From Lachnoclostridium sp. An196 (GTDB taxonomy: Bacteria > Bacillota > Clostridia > Lachnospirales > Lachnospiraceae), in the NCBI RefSeq assembly GCF_002160135.1, contig NZ_NFJZ01000001.1, positions 372,001 through 436,000 of the forward strand: a stretch of 64,000 bases of DNA, given 5' to 3'. A program made the translations under genes and the position numbers. Shown in pieces: positions 1 to 8,699 of the stretch; position 1 is the stretch's first letter, and each line of letters begins with the position of its first letter. Below the pieces are notes generated by a model. The model worked only from the letters and a program-made list of their open reading frames with translations, ran no database searches and had not been told where the DNA came from.

Positions 1-1
1 C

Positions 2-1120
2 CACAACCGGGGGCTGGTGCTGCAGCTGACCGCCACGGGAGAGGCGGTGACCAGGATTGAACTGGCCAGGCAGACAGGGCTTACGAAGATGACCATCAGC
101 AATATTGTATCGGAGTTCCTGGAAAAAGGGCTCCTGGAGGAATGCGAGGAGAAGCTTACGCAGAATTGCGGGAGGAATCCCATCTGCCTCAAAGTGTCCG
201 GATTTGCGCCGAAGATCGTCGGCCTGCTGATCTTCCGCAGCCGGCTGGAGACAGTGCTCTGCGACCTTCGCCTGCAGATCCTCAGAAGGGCGCGGTGGGA
301 TTTCTCTGAACTGGACAGGGAAAGTCTGATCAACCGTTCCTGCGATCTGATCGACCAGGTCAGCGCGGGGGAGGAGCGGATCCTGGGAATCGGAGTGGCC
401 AGCATCGGACCGGTCAACATGAAGGAAGGCATGATACTGAATCCTCCCAGATTCTTCGGCATCAGCCATGTGCCTGTGGTGGAGGAACTCCGGAAAAGAT
501 ATCCATGGCCCGTCTGCCTGGATCATGACAGCAACAGCGCGGCGCAGGCGGAAAAATTGTTCGGAGTAGGGAAAAAAGTGCAGGATTTCCTGTTCCTGGA
601 AGTGACCGACGGGATCGGTTCCGGAATCGTCAGCAACGGAGAGGTCATTCACAACAGCCGGGGGTACGCGCCGGAGATCGGCCATATCAGTATCCATGGT
701 GACGGGGAACTGTGCTCCTGCGGCAATCGGGGCTGTCTGGAACTGTATGCGGACGCCAATGTTGTGAGCGGGCGGCTTTGCCGGGAACTGGGGATCCGGG
801 CGGATTTCGAGAAACTGTGCAGGATGTGGGAAAGGAAAGAAGTAGACACGGCGCTCCGGAAGATGATGGAGGACCTGTCGGTGGCGCTGGTGTCGGCGGT
901 GAATCTTCTGCAGCCGGAACTGATTGTACTGGGATACGAAGCGGTGTACCTGCCGGAAAGATATGTGGGATATCTGGAAGAACTGGTAAATCAGCGCAAA
1001 TTTATCCGGGACGGCCAGAGGACGGTCGTGAAGAAAGCATATTTTGGGGCGGACGCCCAGCTGGTAGGAGCTGCCGCCAATATTCTTGCGCGGGTGTTTT
1101 CGGGAAAAATTTTGGTTTAG
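2..1120 (+). CDS. ROK-family transcriptional regulator, 5' end outside window
   Basis: The reading frame is open to the first bases of the window (it reads HNRGLVLQL before any start), so the N-terminus is missing; the GTG at 17 is not the real start. Residues after it form a winged helix (SRIELARQTGLTKMTISNI-like). The rest is a ROK sugar-kinase-like fold, with CLDHDSNSAAQAE and the zinc signature CSCGNRGCLE preceded by EIGHISIHG. ROK repressors of the NagC/XylR type bind operators when their sugar is absent. It lies directly upstream of the isomerase-kinase-aldolase genes on the same strand, so local sugar control is the natural inference. The effector is unknown. Confidence 0.9.
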   Translation, partial: HNRGLVLQLTATGEAVTRIELARQTGLTKMTISNIVSEFLEKGLLEECEEKLTQNCGRNPICLKVSGFAPKIVGLLIFRSRLETVLCDLRLQILRRARWDFSELDRESLINRSCDLIDQVSAGEERILGIGVASIGPVNMKEGMILNPPRFFGISHVPVVEELRKRYPWPVCLDHDSNSAAQAEKLFGVGKKVQDFLFLEVTDGIGSGIVSNGEVIHNSRGYAPEIGHISIHGDGELCSCGNRGCLELYADANVVSGRLCRELGIRADFEKLCRMWERKEVDTALRKMMEDLSVALVSAVNLLQPELIVLGYEAVYLPERYVGYLEELVNQRKFIRDGQRTVVKKAYFGADAQLVGAAANILARVFSGKILV

Positions 1121-1133
1121 ATCCGCTTTTGAA

Positions 1134-1161
1134 TTGACAATTTTGTGCGATATGTTAGAAT
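1134..1161 (+). promoter_or_regulatory. Sigma-A promoter of the sugar operon
   Basis: TTGACA at 1134-1139, a 16-base spacer, and TAGAAT at 1156-1161 preceded by TG (extended -10, TGTTAGAAT). It sits 45 bases before the isomerase start and after the ROK stop codon. Confidence 0.75.
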
Positions 1162-1165
1162 GTTG

Positions 1166-1180
1166 GTAAAATAAATTTAC
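1166..1180 (+). promoter_or_regulatory. Candidate operator, GTAAA-N5-TTTAC
   Basis: This small AT-rich inverted repeat lies just downstream of the -10 box, where a repressor would block transcription. ROK repressors recognise AT-rich palindromes, so the upstream ROK regulator is the obvious candidate. This is inference only; the match is short. Confidence 0.35.
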
Positions 1181-1206
1181 AATCAAAATATACAGGAGGG
1201 TTGTAT

Positions 1207-1884
1207 ATGAAACGTTCCAGAATTAATCAGGTAATCAAAGACATGGAGGCGCTGGCCAGGGAGCACGGTTTTGAGATCCCGCCGTTCTGCAAATGGACGC
1301 CGGAAGAGTGGGCGGAGAAAGGGCCGGAATGCAACGAGATCCGCGACAATATGCTGGGCTGGGATATCACGGACTACGGACTTGGCAGGTTCGACGAGGT
1401 GGGCTTCGCGCTGATCACGATCCGCAACGGCAATGTGAAGAATCCGATCTACAAGAAACCGTATGCGGAGAAGCTTCTGATGCTGTATGAAGGACAGACT
1501 TCTCCGCTGCATTATCACTGGAGCAAGATGGAAGATATCATCAACCGGGGAGGCAATGATATTTACATTACCGTGTATAACGGAGCGGAAGACGGAAGCA
1601 AGCTGGATACGGATGTGGAGGTGTCGACGGACGGCGTGAAGAGAGTCGTTCCGGCCGGTACGCAGATCAAGCTGTCTCCGGGAGAGAGCATCACGATCAC
1701 TCCGTATCTGTACCATGATTTTGTGGTCCCGAAAGAGGGCGGGCCGGTGCTTCTGGGCGAAGTCTCCATGTGCAATGACGACGAGCATGATAACCGGTTC
1801 TATGACGAGATGGGAAGATTCCCGAAGATTGAGGAGGATGAGAAACCTTACCGGTATCTCTGCAACGAGTATCCGAAAGCATAG
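1207..1884 (+). CDS. D-lyxose ketol-isomerase family protein
   Basis: A cupin-type sugar isomerase of 225 residues resembling the D-lyxose/D-mannose isomerase family. These metal enzymes interconvert an aldose and its 2-ketose in the cytoplasm. The metal-site region is visible as SPLHYHWSKMEDIINRGG, with two His and a Glu, and a later YLYHDFVVP supplies another His. ATG 1207 is chosen over the in-frame TTG at 1201 because AGGAGG at 1194-1199 is correctly spaced for it. It is the first gene of the operon, followed 11 bases later by a PfkB kinase. Members of the family differ in substrate, so the actual sugar is uncertain. Confidence 0.82.
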   Translation: MKRSRINQVIKDMEALAREHGFEIPPFCKWTPEEWAEKGPECNEIRDNMLGWDITDYGLGRFDEVGFALITIRNGNVKNPIYKKPYAEKLLMLYEGQTSPLHYHWSKMEDIINRGGNDIYITVYNGAEDGSKLDTDVEVSTDGVKRVVPAGTQIKLSPGESITITPYLYHDFVVPKEGGPVLLGEVSMCNDDEHDNRFYDEMGRFPKIEEDEKPYRYLCNEYPKA

Positions 1885-1895
1885 GGGGAAGCTGC

Positions 1896-3011
1896 ATGGA
1901 AAAGAAAATAGTAGTTGCCGGCCATCTCTGCGTGGATATCACGCCGGTATTTCCGGAGGGAAAGAAGAAGCCTATCGCCGAACTTCTGACGCCCGGGAAG
2001 CTTCTGCAGATGAAACCTGCCACGGTACATACGGGAGGAGTGGTTTCCAACACCGGACTGGCGCTGAAAAAGATGGGCGCCGACGTTCGCCTGGTGGGAA
2101 AAGTAGGAGATGACGCGTTCGGCACGATGGTGCGGAATATGATGAAAGCGCATGGCGCGGACGGAGATATCCTGATAGATCCGGACGATTCTACTTCCTA
2201 TACCATCGCGCTGGCACCGCCGGGCATTGACCGGATCTTTCTGCATAATCCGGGAGCAAACGACAGTTTTGATGCCGATGACGTGCCGGATGAACTGTTG
2301 GAAGGAGCGTCGGTTTTACATTTTGGATATCCGCCGATCATGAAGAAATTTTATGAAAACGGAAGCGGAGAACTTTTGAAGCTTCTCAGAAGATCAAAAG
2401 AGCACGGCGTAATGGTTTCTATGGATATGACTTCGATAGATCCGGACTCTGAGGCCGGGAAAGCGGACTGGGAGCAGATTTTGCGGGATGTGCTGCCTTA
2501 TGTGGATTTCTTTGAACCCAGTGTGGAAGAGCTTTGTTATATGCTGGACCGTCCGCGCTATGAGGAATGGACTGCCCGCGCGGCAGGACGTGACGTGACG
2601 GAAGTCCTGACCCTGGAAGATATCCGTCCGCTGGCGCAGAAGACCATGGATCTGGGAGCCAGAGTAATGCTGCTGAAATGCGGTGTGTCCGGAATGTATT
2701 ACCGGACCGCGCCGGAAGACCGGATGGGCAGCTATGCGGGTGCCGGTCTTGAACTTGGGGCATGGTGCCGGAAAGAAGGATTTGTAAAGAGTTTTATACC
2801 GGATCGGGTACGCTCCGGCACCGGTGCGGGGGATACCAGTATCGCCGCTTTCCTGCTGGCGATGCTCAGGGGATATCCTGCGGAACAGTGCGTGAGGCTG
2901 GCAGCGGCAGAGGGCGCTTCCTGTGTGGAAGAGTTTGACGCCCTGACCGGAGTGCGTACGCTGGAAGAACTGGAGCAGAAGATCCGTTCCGGTTGGAAAC
3001 AGAGAGATTAA
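1896..3011 (+). CDS. PfkB-family carbohydrate kinase
   Basis: A ribokinase/fructokinase-type ATP-dependent sugar kinase of 371 residues, somewhat longer than typical PfkB proteins (about 310). The N-terminal PfkB motif region reads HTGGVVSNTGLALKKMGADV, followed by LVGKVGDDAFG. The C-terminal ATP-site signature is SGTGAGDTSIAAFL, with the catalytic Asp in GAGD. The neighbours suggest it phosphorylates the ketose made by the upstream isomerase before the downstream aldolase cleaves it. The extra length lies in the middle (about residues 195-260) and is not recognised. Substrate unknown. Confidence 0.88.
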   Translation: MEKKIVVAGHLCVDITPVFPEGKKKPIAELLTPGKLLQMKPATVHTGGVVSNTGLALKKMGADVRLVGKVGDDAFGTMVRNMMKAHGADGDILIDPDDSTSYTIALAPPGIDRIFLHNPGANDSFDADDVPDELLEGASVLHFGYPPIMKKFYENGSGELLKLLRRSKEHGVMVSMDMTSIDPDSEAGKADWEQILRDVLPYVDFFEPSVEELCYMLDRPRYEEWTARAAGRDVTEVLTLEDIRPLAQKTMDLGARVMLLKCGVSGMYYRTAPEDRMGSYAGAGLELGAWCRKEGFVKSFIPDRVRSGTGAGDTSIAAFLLAMLRGYPAEQCVRLAAAEGASCVEEFDALTGVRTLEELEQKIRSGWKQRD

Positions 3012-3033
3012 AGAAAGAAAAGGAGAGAATAAG

Positions 3034-3894
3034 ATGCTGGTAACATTAAAAGAAATCCTGAAAACAGCGGAAGAGAAACAGATTGCCATCGGCGCGTTCA
3101 ACGCGCCCAACCTGGAGAGCCTGCAGGCTGTGACCGCGGCGGCGGAAGAGATGGATCTGCCGGTGGTGATCCAGTTCGCGCAGAGCCATGAGATCTATAA
3201 TCCGGTGGAGGTTATGGGACCGTTGATGATGCAGTTCGCAAGGAATGCGAAGATTCCCATGTGCGTGCATCTGGATCACGGCGAGACGCTGGAATACGTG
3301 GAGAAATGCCTGGATATGGGCTTTACTTCCATCATGTACGACGGTTCCAGACTTTCATATGAAGAGAATGTAGAGAATACCAGGAAGGCGGTGGCGATGG
3401 CAAAAGCCAGAGGAGCCAGTGTGGAAGCGGAACTTGGAAGCATGGGTAAATATGAATCCGGCGCGGGCGACGGAAGCGAAGATGATACGAAGATCTATAC
3501 GGATCCGGTTCAGGCAAAGGATTTTGTGGAGCGGACCGGCGTAGACGCGCTGGCATGCTCATTCGGAACAACCCATGGAATCTATCTGACCAAACCGCGT
3601 CTGGACTTCTCCGTAGTGGAAGGCGTGCGCCGCGAGACCGGAGGAATCCCGGTAGTTATGCACGGCGGTTCCGGAGTCAGCAAGGAAGATTTTCATGCGG
3701 CGATCCGCGCCGGAGTGCGTAAGATCAATTATTTCACATATATGGACAAAGCGGCAGGAACCGCTGTGGTAGATTGGGCAAATTCTCTGAAAGAGGGACA
3801 GCCGCCGTTCTTCCTGAACGCAGAGATCGAGGCTAAGAAAGCCATGAAAGAAAATCTGAAAGAAGCTATGAAGACATTCGCGTTTATGGACTGA
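3034..3894 (+). CDS. Class II ketose-bisphosphate aldolase family protein
   Basis: A zinc-dependent class II aldolase of 286 residues in the fructose-bisphosphate/tagatose-bisphosphate aldolase family. The zinc and catalytic regions are CVHLDHGETLEYV (Asp-His pair), SFGTTHGIYL, VVMHGGSGVSKEDF and KINYFTYM. The family cleaves a phosphorylated ketose to dihydroxyacetone phosphate and an aldehyde. It lies 22 bases after the PfkB gene with ribosome site GGAGAG. With a single kinase in the operon, the substrate may be a ketose 1-phosphate rather than a bisphosphate; that is inference. Confidence 0.88.
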   Translation: MLVTLKEILKTAEEKQIAIGAFNAPNLESLQAVTAAAEEMDLPVVIQFAQSHEIYNPVEVMGPLMMQFARNAKIPMCVHLDHGETLEYVEKCLDMGFTSIMYDGSRLSYEENVENTRKAVAMAKARGASVEAELGSMGKYESGAGDGSEDDTKIYTDPVQAKDFVERTGVDALACSFGTTHGIYLTKPRLDFSVVEGVRRETGGIPVVMHGGSGVSKEDFHAAIRAGVRKINYFTYMDKAAGTAVVDWANSLKEGQPPFFLNAEIEAKKAMKENLKEAMKTFAFMD

Positions 3895-3920
3895 CTGCCA
3901 GGCCGCGCATGGTTTGCGGC

Positions 3921-3990
3921 AAACGTGACAAATGTCATCTCGAATTCGTGACAAAGGACAGATGTACTTTTTCCGGAATTTATTTATGAT
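3921..3990 (+). promoter_or_regulatory. Candidate activator-dependent promoter region of the sugar importer
   Basis: CGTGACAAA occurs twice, at 3924-3932 and 3947-3955. The first copy is part of an inverted repeat TGACA-AA-TGTCA at 3926-3937. A reasonable -10 (TATGAT, 3985-3990) has no good -35 at 16-18 bases, as expected when an activator binds upstream. The response regulator at 10016 or the ROK protein could act here; neither is shown by the sequence. Confidence 0.3.
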
Positions 3991-4034
3991 GTAATCACCA
4001 AATAAACCTACACCAAGAAGGGGAGGAAAAAGAC

Positions 4035-5087
4035 ATGAAAAGAAAAATCTTGAGCGTGCTTCTGTGCGTATCTATGGTTGCAGCAATGGCAGCCGGATGC
4101 GGCAGCAGCACCGAAGACACAGCAGCTGACGCGGCTACGACCGAGGAGGCGCCTGCAGAAGAGTCCGCTGAGACGGAAGAAGCAGCTCCGGCAGAAGACA
4201 CCGCAGAGGCAGACGATGCGGCAGCATCCGAGGGTGGAAGAACCTTTGGCTATACCTGCATGGATGGTACCAACCCATTCTTCGTAGCTCTGGAAGGGGC
4301 GATCAGAGAAGTTGTTGAGAGCAACGGCGACACCCTGGTTTCCATGGACCCGGCAAACGATTCCAACACTCAGGTTAACCAGATCGAGGATATGATCTCC
4401 AGAGGCGTTGAACTGATGTTCGTGAACCCGGTAGACGCGGACGGCATTATCCCGGCACTGGATATGCTGAAACAGGCTGAGATCCCAATGTTCGGCTTCG
4501 ATACCGAAGTAGGCGATATGAGCTACCTGGTATCCTATGCAGGCTCTGATAACTACAACGCAGGTTATGTATGCGGCGAAGATCTTGCCAAGAAGATCCC
4601 GGAAGGCGGCGATATCCTGGTACTGGATTCCCCGACCATGCAGTCTGTAACTGACCGTACCAACGGCTTCCTGGATGCGATCGAAGAGTCCGGCGTGACC
4701 TTCAATATCGTAGGCCAGCAGGATGCGCAGGGCAACCAGCAGGTGGCCAATGAGAAGGCAACTGACCTTCTGACCGCTCATCCGGATGTAGTAGCTATCT
4801 TCGGCGGCAACGACCCGACCGCTCTGGGCGCTTACACTGCGGCAGACGCGGCAGGACTTGAGCCTCTGATCTACGGCGTAGACGGATCCCCGGACGTAAA
4901 AGCGCTTCTGAAAGATACCATGATGGAAGGTACCGGAGCTCAGTCCCCGATCACCATCGGCAAGACCATTGCTGAGACCGCTTACCAGTGGCTGAACGGC
5001 GAAGAAGTAGAATCTTACATCCCGATCGAGACATTCCTTGTCACCGCAGACAATGTGGACGAATACGGAACCGATGGATGGCAGTAA
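4035..5087 (+). CDS. Sugar ABC transporter substrate-binding lipoprotein (ribose type)
   Basis: A periplasmic-binding-protein type I lipoprotein of 350 residues. The signal peptide ends in a lipobox (MAAGC, Cys22) and is followed by an acidic, Thr/Ala/Glu-rich linker to about residue 70 that tethers the domain to the membrane. The binding domain starts at TFGYTCMDGTNPFF and shows the family motifs VNPVDADGI, GGNDPTALGAY and IYGVDGSPD. It delivers the sugar to the ABC importer encoded next. A clear paralog lies at 7743. Ligand unknown, probably the sugar handled by the upstream enzymes. Confidence 0.92.
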   Translation: MKRKILSVLLCVSMVAAMAAGCGSSTEDTAADAATTEEAPAEESAETEEAAPAEDTAEADDAAASEGGRTFGYTCMDGTNPFFVALEGAIREVVESNGDTLVSMDPANDSNTQVNQIEDMISRGVELMFVNPVDADGIIPALDMLKQAEIPMFGFDTEVGDMSYLVSYAGSDNYNAGYVCGEDLAKKIPEGGDILVLDSPTMQSVTDRTNGFLDAIEESGVTFNIVGQQDAQGNQQVANEKATDLLTAHPDVVAIFGGNDPTALGAYTAADAAGLEPLIYGVDGSPDVKALLKDTMMEGTGAQSPITIGKTIAETAYQWLNGEEVESYIPIETFLVTADNVDEYGTDGWQ

Positions 5088-5109
5088 TTAATCAGATAAG
5101 CATATGAAT

Positions 5110-5147
5110 AGAAGGGCTTTGCTCCTGAAGCGGAGCGAAGCCCTTCT
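5110..5147 (+). other. Intercistronic stem-loop after the binding-protein gene
   Basis: A 16-bp stem (10 perfect pairs AGAAGGGCTT/AAGCCCTTCT, then 6 more with one G-U) with a 6-base loop. No T-run follows, so it is not a simple terminator. Such hairpins commonly protect the 3' end of the binding-protein mRNA and lower expression of the ATPase and permease. Confidence 0.75.
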
Positions 5148-5193
5148 CCTTACACGGGAAATCCGTTGGAAAGAAGACAGGTGGTGGCGATTT

Positions 5194-6678
5194 ATGAGTG
5201 AACAGTACTTACTGGAGATGAAAGGAATCAGTAAATCCTTCCCTGGCGTCAAAGCCCTTCAGGATGTGAGCCTTCAGCTGAAGGCAGGCGAAGTCCATGC
5301 GCTTCTTGGAGAGAACGGCGCAGGAAAGTCCACCCTGATAAAAGTTCTGGGCGGTATCTACCATGCAGAAGAGGGAGAAATCTATATTGACGGCAAGAAG
5401 GTGGAGATCGACGGCGTCGTAGCAGCCCGTCATGCAGGCATCTCCATCGTACATCAGGAACTGGTACTGGTTCCGTATATGACGGTTGCGGAGAATATTT
5501 TCCTGGGCAGGGAGCCGGGAAATAAGATGAATATTAACCGTCGCCAGATGTCTGTGGAAGCGCAGAAACTTCTGGATACTTATGAGATGAATATCAACGC
5601 GGACACGCTGGTGGAAAAGCTGACGATCGCGCAGCAGCAGATGGTGGAGATCGTGAAGGCGATTTCCCTGAACGCGAAGATTCTGGTTATGGATGAGCCG
5701 ACATCGTCCATATCTGATAAAGAGGTCGGCTTCTTATTTGAGACTATGCGCTCGCTGGTGAAAAAAGGCGTGGGCATCATCTACATCTCACATAAGATGA
5801 GCGAGTTGGAAGAGATCTGTGACCGCGTAACCGTCATGCGCGACGGCCAGACAGTCGGTACGAGAGTGGTCAAAGAGACCAGTACCGACGAGCTGATCGC
5901 CTTGATGGTAGGACGTGAGCTGACAAATTATTATACAAGAGACTATCAGGAGCCGGGAGATGTAATCCTCAAATGCGAACATATCTCGGACGGGAAGATG
6001 GCGAAAGACGCCAGCTTCGAACTCCGTAAAGGAGAGATCGTCGGATTCGCCGGGCTGGTAGGCGCCGGACGGAGCGAGACGATGAAAGCGATCTTTGGCC
6101 TCGCGCCTCATATGACGGGAGACGTCTATGTGGAAGGCAAGAAAGTTTCGATCAAATCCCCGATAGACGCGCTGAAATACGGAATCGCGCTGGTGCCTGA
6201 GAGCCGGAAGGAAGAAGGCCTGTATCTGGTACAGAGCGTGAAATTCAACACGACAATAGAGGTTCTTGAGCAGTTTATCAGCAAACTTCGCGTAAATTCC
6301 AAAAAAGAAGAGGAGATTACGCAGAAATACATTGATCTGATGGCAACGAAGACCCCCAGCCAGGATCAGGTGATCCGAAACCTGTCCGGCGGAAACCAGC
6401 AGAAAGTGATGATCGGCCGCTGGCTGGCGACAGATCCCAAGATCCTCATCCTGGACGAGCCGACCAGAGGCGTGGATGTGGGCGCGAAAGCGGAGATCTA
6501 TTCCATCATGAATGAACTGGTAAAGAACGGGATGTCTATCATCATGATTTCTTCGGAGCTTCCGGAGATCATCAATATGAGCGACAGGATTTATGTGATG
6601 AATGACGGCCGCGTGACAGGATGCCTGGACCATGAGTCTGTGACCCAGGAAGGCATTATGCAGCTGGCTGCAAAGTAA
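5194..6678 (+). CDS. Sugar ABC transporter ATP-binding protein (RbsA/MglA type)
   Basis: A cytoplasmic ATPase of 494 residues with two fused nucleotide-binding domains. The first has Walker A GENGAGKST, signature region LTIAQQQMVEI and Walker B ILVMDEPTSS. The second has the degenerate Walker A GLVGAGRSE, signature LSGGNQQKV and Walker B LILDEPTRGVDVGAKAE, as usual for RbsA/MglA. ATG 5194 is chosen because a GGTGG ribosome site lies just upstream; the longer frame from 5104 would start beside the intercistronic hairpin. It powers the importer with the permease at 6704. Confidence 0.93.
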   Translation: MSEQYLLEMKGISKSFPGVKALQDVSLQLKAGEVHALLGENGAGKSTLIKVLGGIYHAEEGEIYIDGKKVEIDGVVAARHAGISIVHQELVLVPYMTVAENIFLGREPGNKMNINRRQMSVEAQKLLDTYEMNINADTLVEKLTIAQQQMVEIVKAISLNAKILVMDEPTSSISDKEVGFLFETMRSLVKKGVGIIYISHKMSELEEICDRVTVMRDGQTVGTRVVKETSTDELIALMVGRELTNYYTRDYQEPGDVILKCEHISDGKMAKDASFELRKGEIVGFAGLVGAGRSETMKAIFGLAPHMTGDVYVEGKKVSIKSPIDALKYGIALVPESRKEEGLYLVQSVKFNTTIEVLEQFISKLRVNSKKEEEITQKYIDLMATKTPSQDQVIRNLSGGNQQKVMIGRWLATDPKILILDEPTRGVDVGAKAEIYSIMNELVKNGMSIIMISSELPEIINMSDRIYVMNDGRVTGCLDHESVTQEGIMQLAAK

Positions 6679-6703
6679 GCGTTAGAGCGAAGGAGGAGAA
6701 GAT

Positions 6704-7675
6704 ATGGCATCCAGATTTGGTAATGGAGTTGTCAAATATTTCAAAGACAATATCGGTATCATCATTGCACTGCTTGCAATGTGTATCTTTTTGGTAATTT
6801 TCCCGACGACGAGAACCACGTTTCTGACCCCGAACAATATGTTCAATATCCTGCGTCAGAACGCGTCGAACCTGTTCCTGGCCACTGGTATGACGATGGT
6901 CATCATCCTGGGAGGCATCGAGCTTTCCGTAGGCTCCGTCATTGCCCTGTCCGGCTGCGTGGCTGCCGGCTGCGTGGTTAATTTAGGACTTCCGGAAGCG
7001 GTAGGATTCTTGGCGGCTATCCTGGTGGGAGCAATCGTTGGTATGTTTAACGGCTTGGTAATCTGCAAGACAGATATCCCGCCTTTCATTGTAACCCTGG
7101 CTTCCATGAATATCGCGAAAGGTATCGCCCTTGTGTATACCCAGGGCGCTCCGATCCGCTGTATGACGGACGCATTTAAATTCCCGGGCGCCGGTTATGT
7201 GGGTCCGGTACCCACGCCGGTTATCCTGATGCTGATCGTGTTTGTTATCGCGGCGCTGATGATCAACCGGACGCAGCTCGGCCGCCATATCTACGCGGTG
7301 GGCGGCAACGCGCAGGCAGCAAAGTTCTCTGGAATTAATGTTTCTAAAGTGAAGTTTATCGTATATACTTATACTGGAATTATGGCCGGTATTGCTGGAG
7401 TGGTAGTGGCTTCCCGTCTGTATTCCGGCCAGCCGACTGCAGGAGACGGCGCCGAGATGGACGCCATCGCGGCGGTGGTAGTCGGAGGTACATCCATGAG
7501 CGGCGGTTCCGGACGGATCGGAGGAACACTGATCGGCGTGCTGATCATTGGCGTGCTGAACAATGGTCTGAACCTGATGGGCGTGGATTCCAACTGGCAG
7601 TATATCGTAAAGGGTCTGGTTATCCTTCTTGCGGTATATGTGGACTTCATCCGTAACAAGAAAGCCGGAAGATAA
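6704..7675 (+). CDS. Sugar ABC transporter permease (RbsC type)
   Basis: An integral membrane protein of 323 residues with about eight to ten hydrophobic segments. It carries the BPD_transp_2 features GGIELSVGSVIALSG, GLVICKTDIPPFIVTLASM and AIAAVVVGGTSMSGGSGRIGGT. It forms the transmembrane channel of the importer with the ATPase 25 bases upstream (AGGAGGAGA ribosome site). It completes a binding protein-ATPase-permease set whose order is typical of ribose/galactose-family importers. Confidence 0.93.
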   Translation: MASRFGNGVVKYFKDNIGIIIALLAMCIFLVIFPTTRTTFLTPNNMFNILRQNASNLFLATGMTMVIILGGIELSVGSVIALSGCVAAGCVVNLGLPEAVGFLAAILVGAIVGMFNGLVICKTDIPPFIVTLASMNIAKGIALVYTQGAPIRCMTDAFKFPGAGYVGPVPTPVILMLIVFVIAALMINRTQLGRHIYAVGGNAQAAKFSGINVSKVKFIVYTYTGIMAGIAGVVVASRLYSGQPTAGDGAEMDAIAAVVVGGTSMSGGSGRIGGTLIGVLIIGVLNNGLNLMGVDSNWQYIVKGLVILLAVYVDFIRNKKAGR

Positions 7676-7691
7676 TATAAGGCAGTATACA

Positions 7692-7726
7692 AGTCTCCTG
7701 GGCCTTTCGGGGCCAAGGAGGCTTTT
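7692..7726 (+). terminator. Hairpin with T-run between permease and sensor genes
   Basis: A roughly 12-bp stem (GTCTCCTGGGCC against GGCCAAGGAGGC, one wobble and one mismatch) closed by TTTC, followed by TTTT. It probably terminates part of the transcription and keeps the downstream sensing genes at a lower level than the transporter. Confidence 0.65.
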
Positions 7727-7742
7727 GCGCTGTGGAGGAGAA

Positions 7743-8699
7743 ATGAAAAAATACGCGTGGACGATATTGCTGGCGGTCTGCGTATGGGCGCTTTCCGGGT
7801 GCAGGATGCCGGAAGCCCCGGAAGACGCGCATGAGCCCAGAATCTTCGGGGCTACTTATATGACGAGAAACAATCCCTATTTCGACGTGCTCCACGAAGC
7901 CATCGAAGAAGTGGTGGAGGGCAACGGGGATATCCTGATTTCCAGGGATCCCAGCCAGGATCAGGAAAAGCAGAACGGGCAGATCATGGAGATGATCGAG
8001 GAAGGAATCGAGGTCTTGTTTTTAAATCCGGTGGACTGGGAAAAAGTGAAGCCGGCTCTGGAAGCATGCCGGGAGGCTGGCGTAGTGATTATCAATATCG
8101 ATACGGTGGTAAAGGATACAGACTATGTAGTGTCCATCGTGGAAACAGACAATTATCAGGCAGGCGTACTGTGCGCAGAAGATATGATGAGCAGAGTGGA
8201 CAGCGCCAGGATCGTCGTCATCGACAATCCCATACAGACTTCGATTGCCAACCGTGTACAGGGATTTATGGATACAATCGGGGACAACCCCAATTACCAG
8301 GTGATCGATACCGAGATCGGAGCCGGGGAAATTGAGGTGTCTGCGGAAGTGATGGCGAATTTTCTGGAAAAGGTTTTGGATGAAGGAATCGAATTCGACG
8401 TGGTCCTGGGCGGGAACGATCCGTCTGCGCTGGGAGCGCTGGCAGCGCTTCAACAGTACCGGATGGAGGATGGGGTTCTTATCTATGGAATTGACGGTTC
8501 TCCGGATTTTAAATCCATGCTGGAACTTGGATATGTGACGGCGACCAGTTCTCAGAGCCCCAAAACAATCGGAACCGTGGCGGCAGAGACGGCCTATCAG
8601 TATCTGGCGGGCGGGGAAGTAGAACCGTATATCAGCATCGAACCATATTTGGTTACAAGGGAAAATCTGGATGAATACGAAATCAATGAATGGCAGTAA
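7743..8699 (+). CDS. Second sugar-binding lipoprotein, probable sensor partner
   Basis: A type I periplasmic binding protein of 318 residues with a lipoprotein signal (lipobox LSGC). It is plainly a paralog of the protein at 4035: compare NPVDWEKVKPAL, GGNDPSALGALAAL, IYGIDGSPDFKSML and the shared C-terminal pattern LVT-N-DEY-WQ. It lacks the acidic linker of the first copy. GTGGAGGAG precedes ATG 7743. The gene overlaps the histidine kinase by 29 bases and has no further permease, so the likely job is presenting the bound sugar to that kinase. That role is inferred. Confidence 0.85.
   Translation: MKKYAWTILLAVCVWALSGCRMPEAPEDAHEPRIFGATYMTRNNPYFDVLHEAIEEVVEGNGDILISRDPSQDQEKQNGQIMEMIEEGIEVLFLNPVDWEKVKPALEACREAGVVIINIDTVVKDTDYVVSIVETDNYQAGVLCAEDMMSRVDSARIVVIDNPIQTSIANRVQGFMDTIGDNPNYQVIDTEIGAGEIEVSAEVMANFLEKVLDEGIEFDVVLGGNDPSALGALAALQQYRMEDGVLIYGIDGSPDFKSMLELGYVTATSSQSPKTIGTVAAETAYQYLAGGEVEPYISIEPYLVTRENLDEYEINEWQ

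Noticed and set aside
5104-5193. N-terminal extension of the sugar ABC ATPase
   Set aside because: It would translate through the stable intercistronic hairpin, lacks a ribosome site and resembles no family N-terminus; ATG 5194 fits better.
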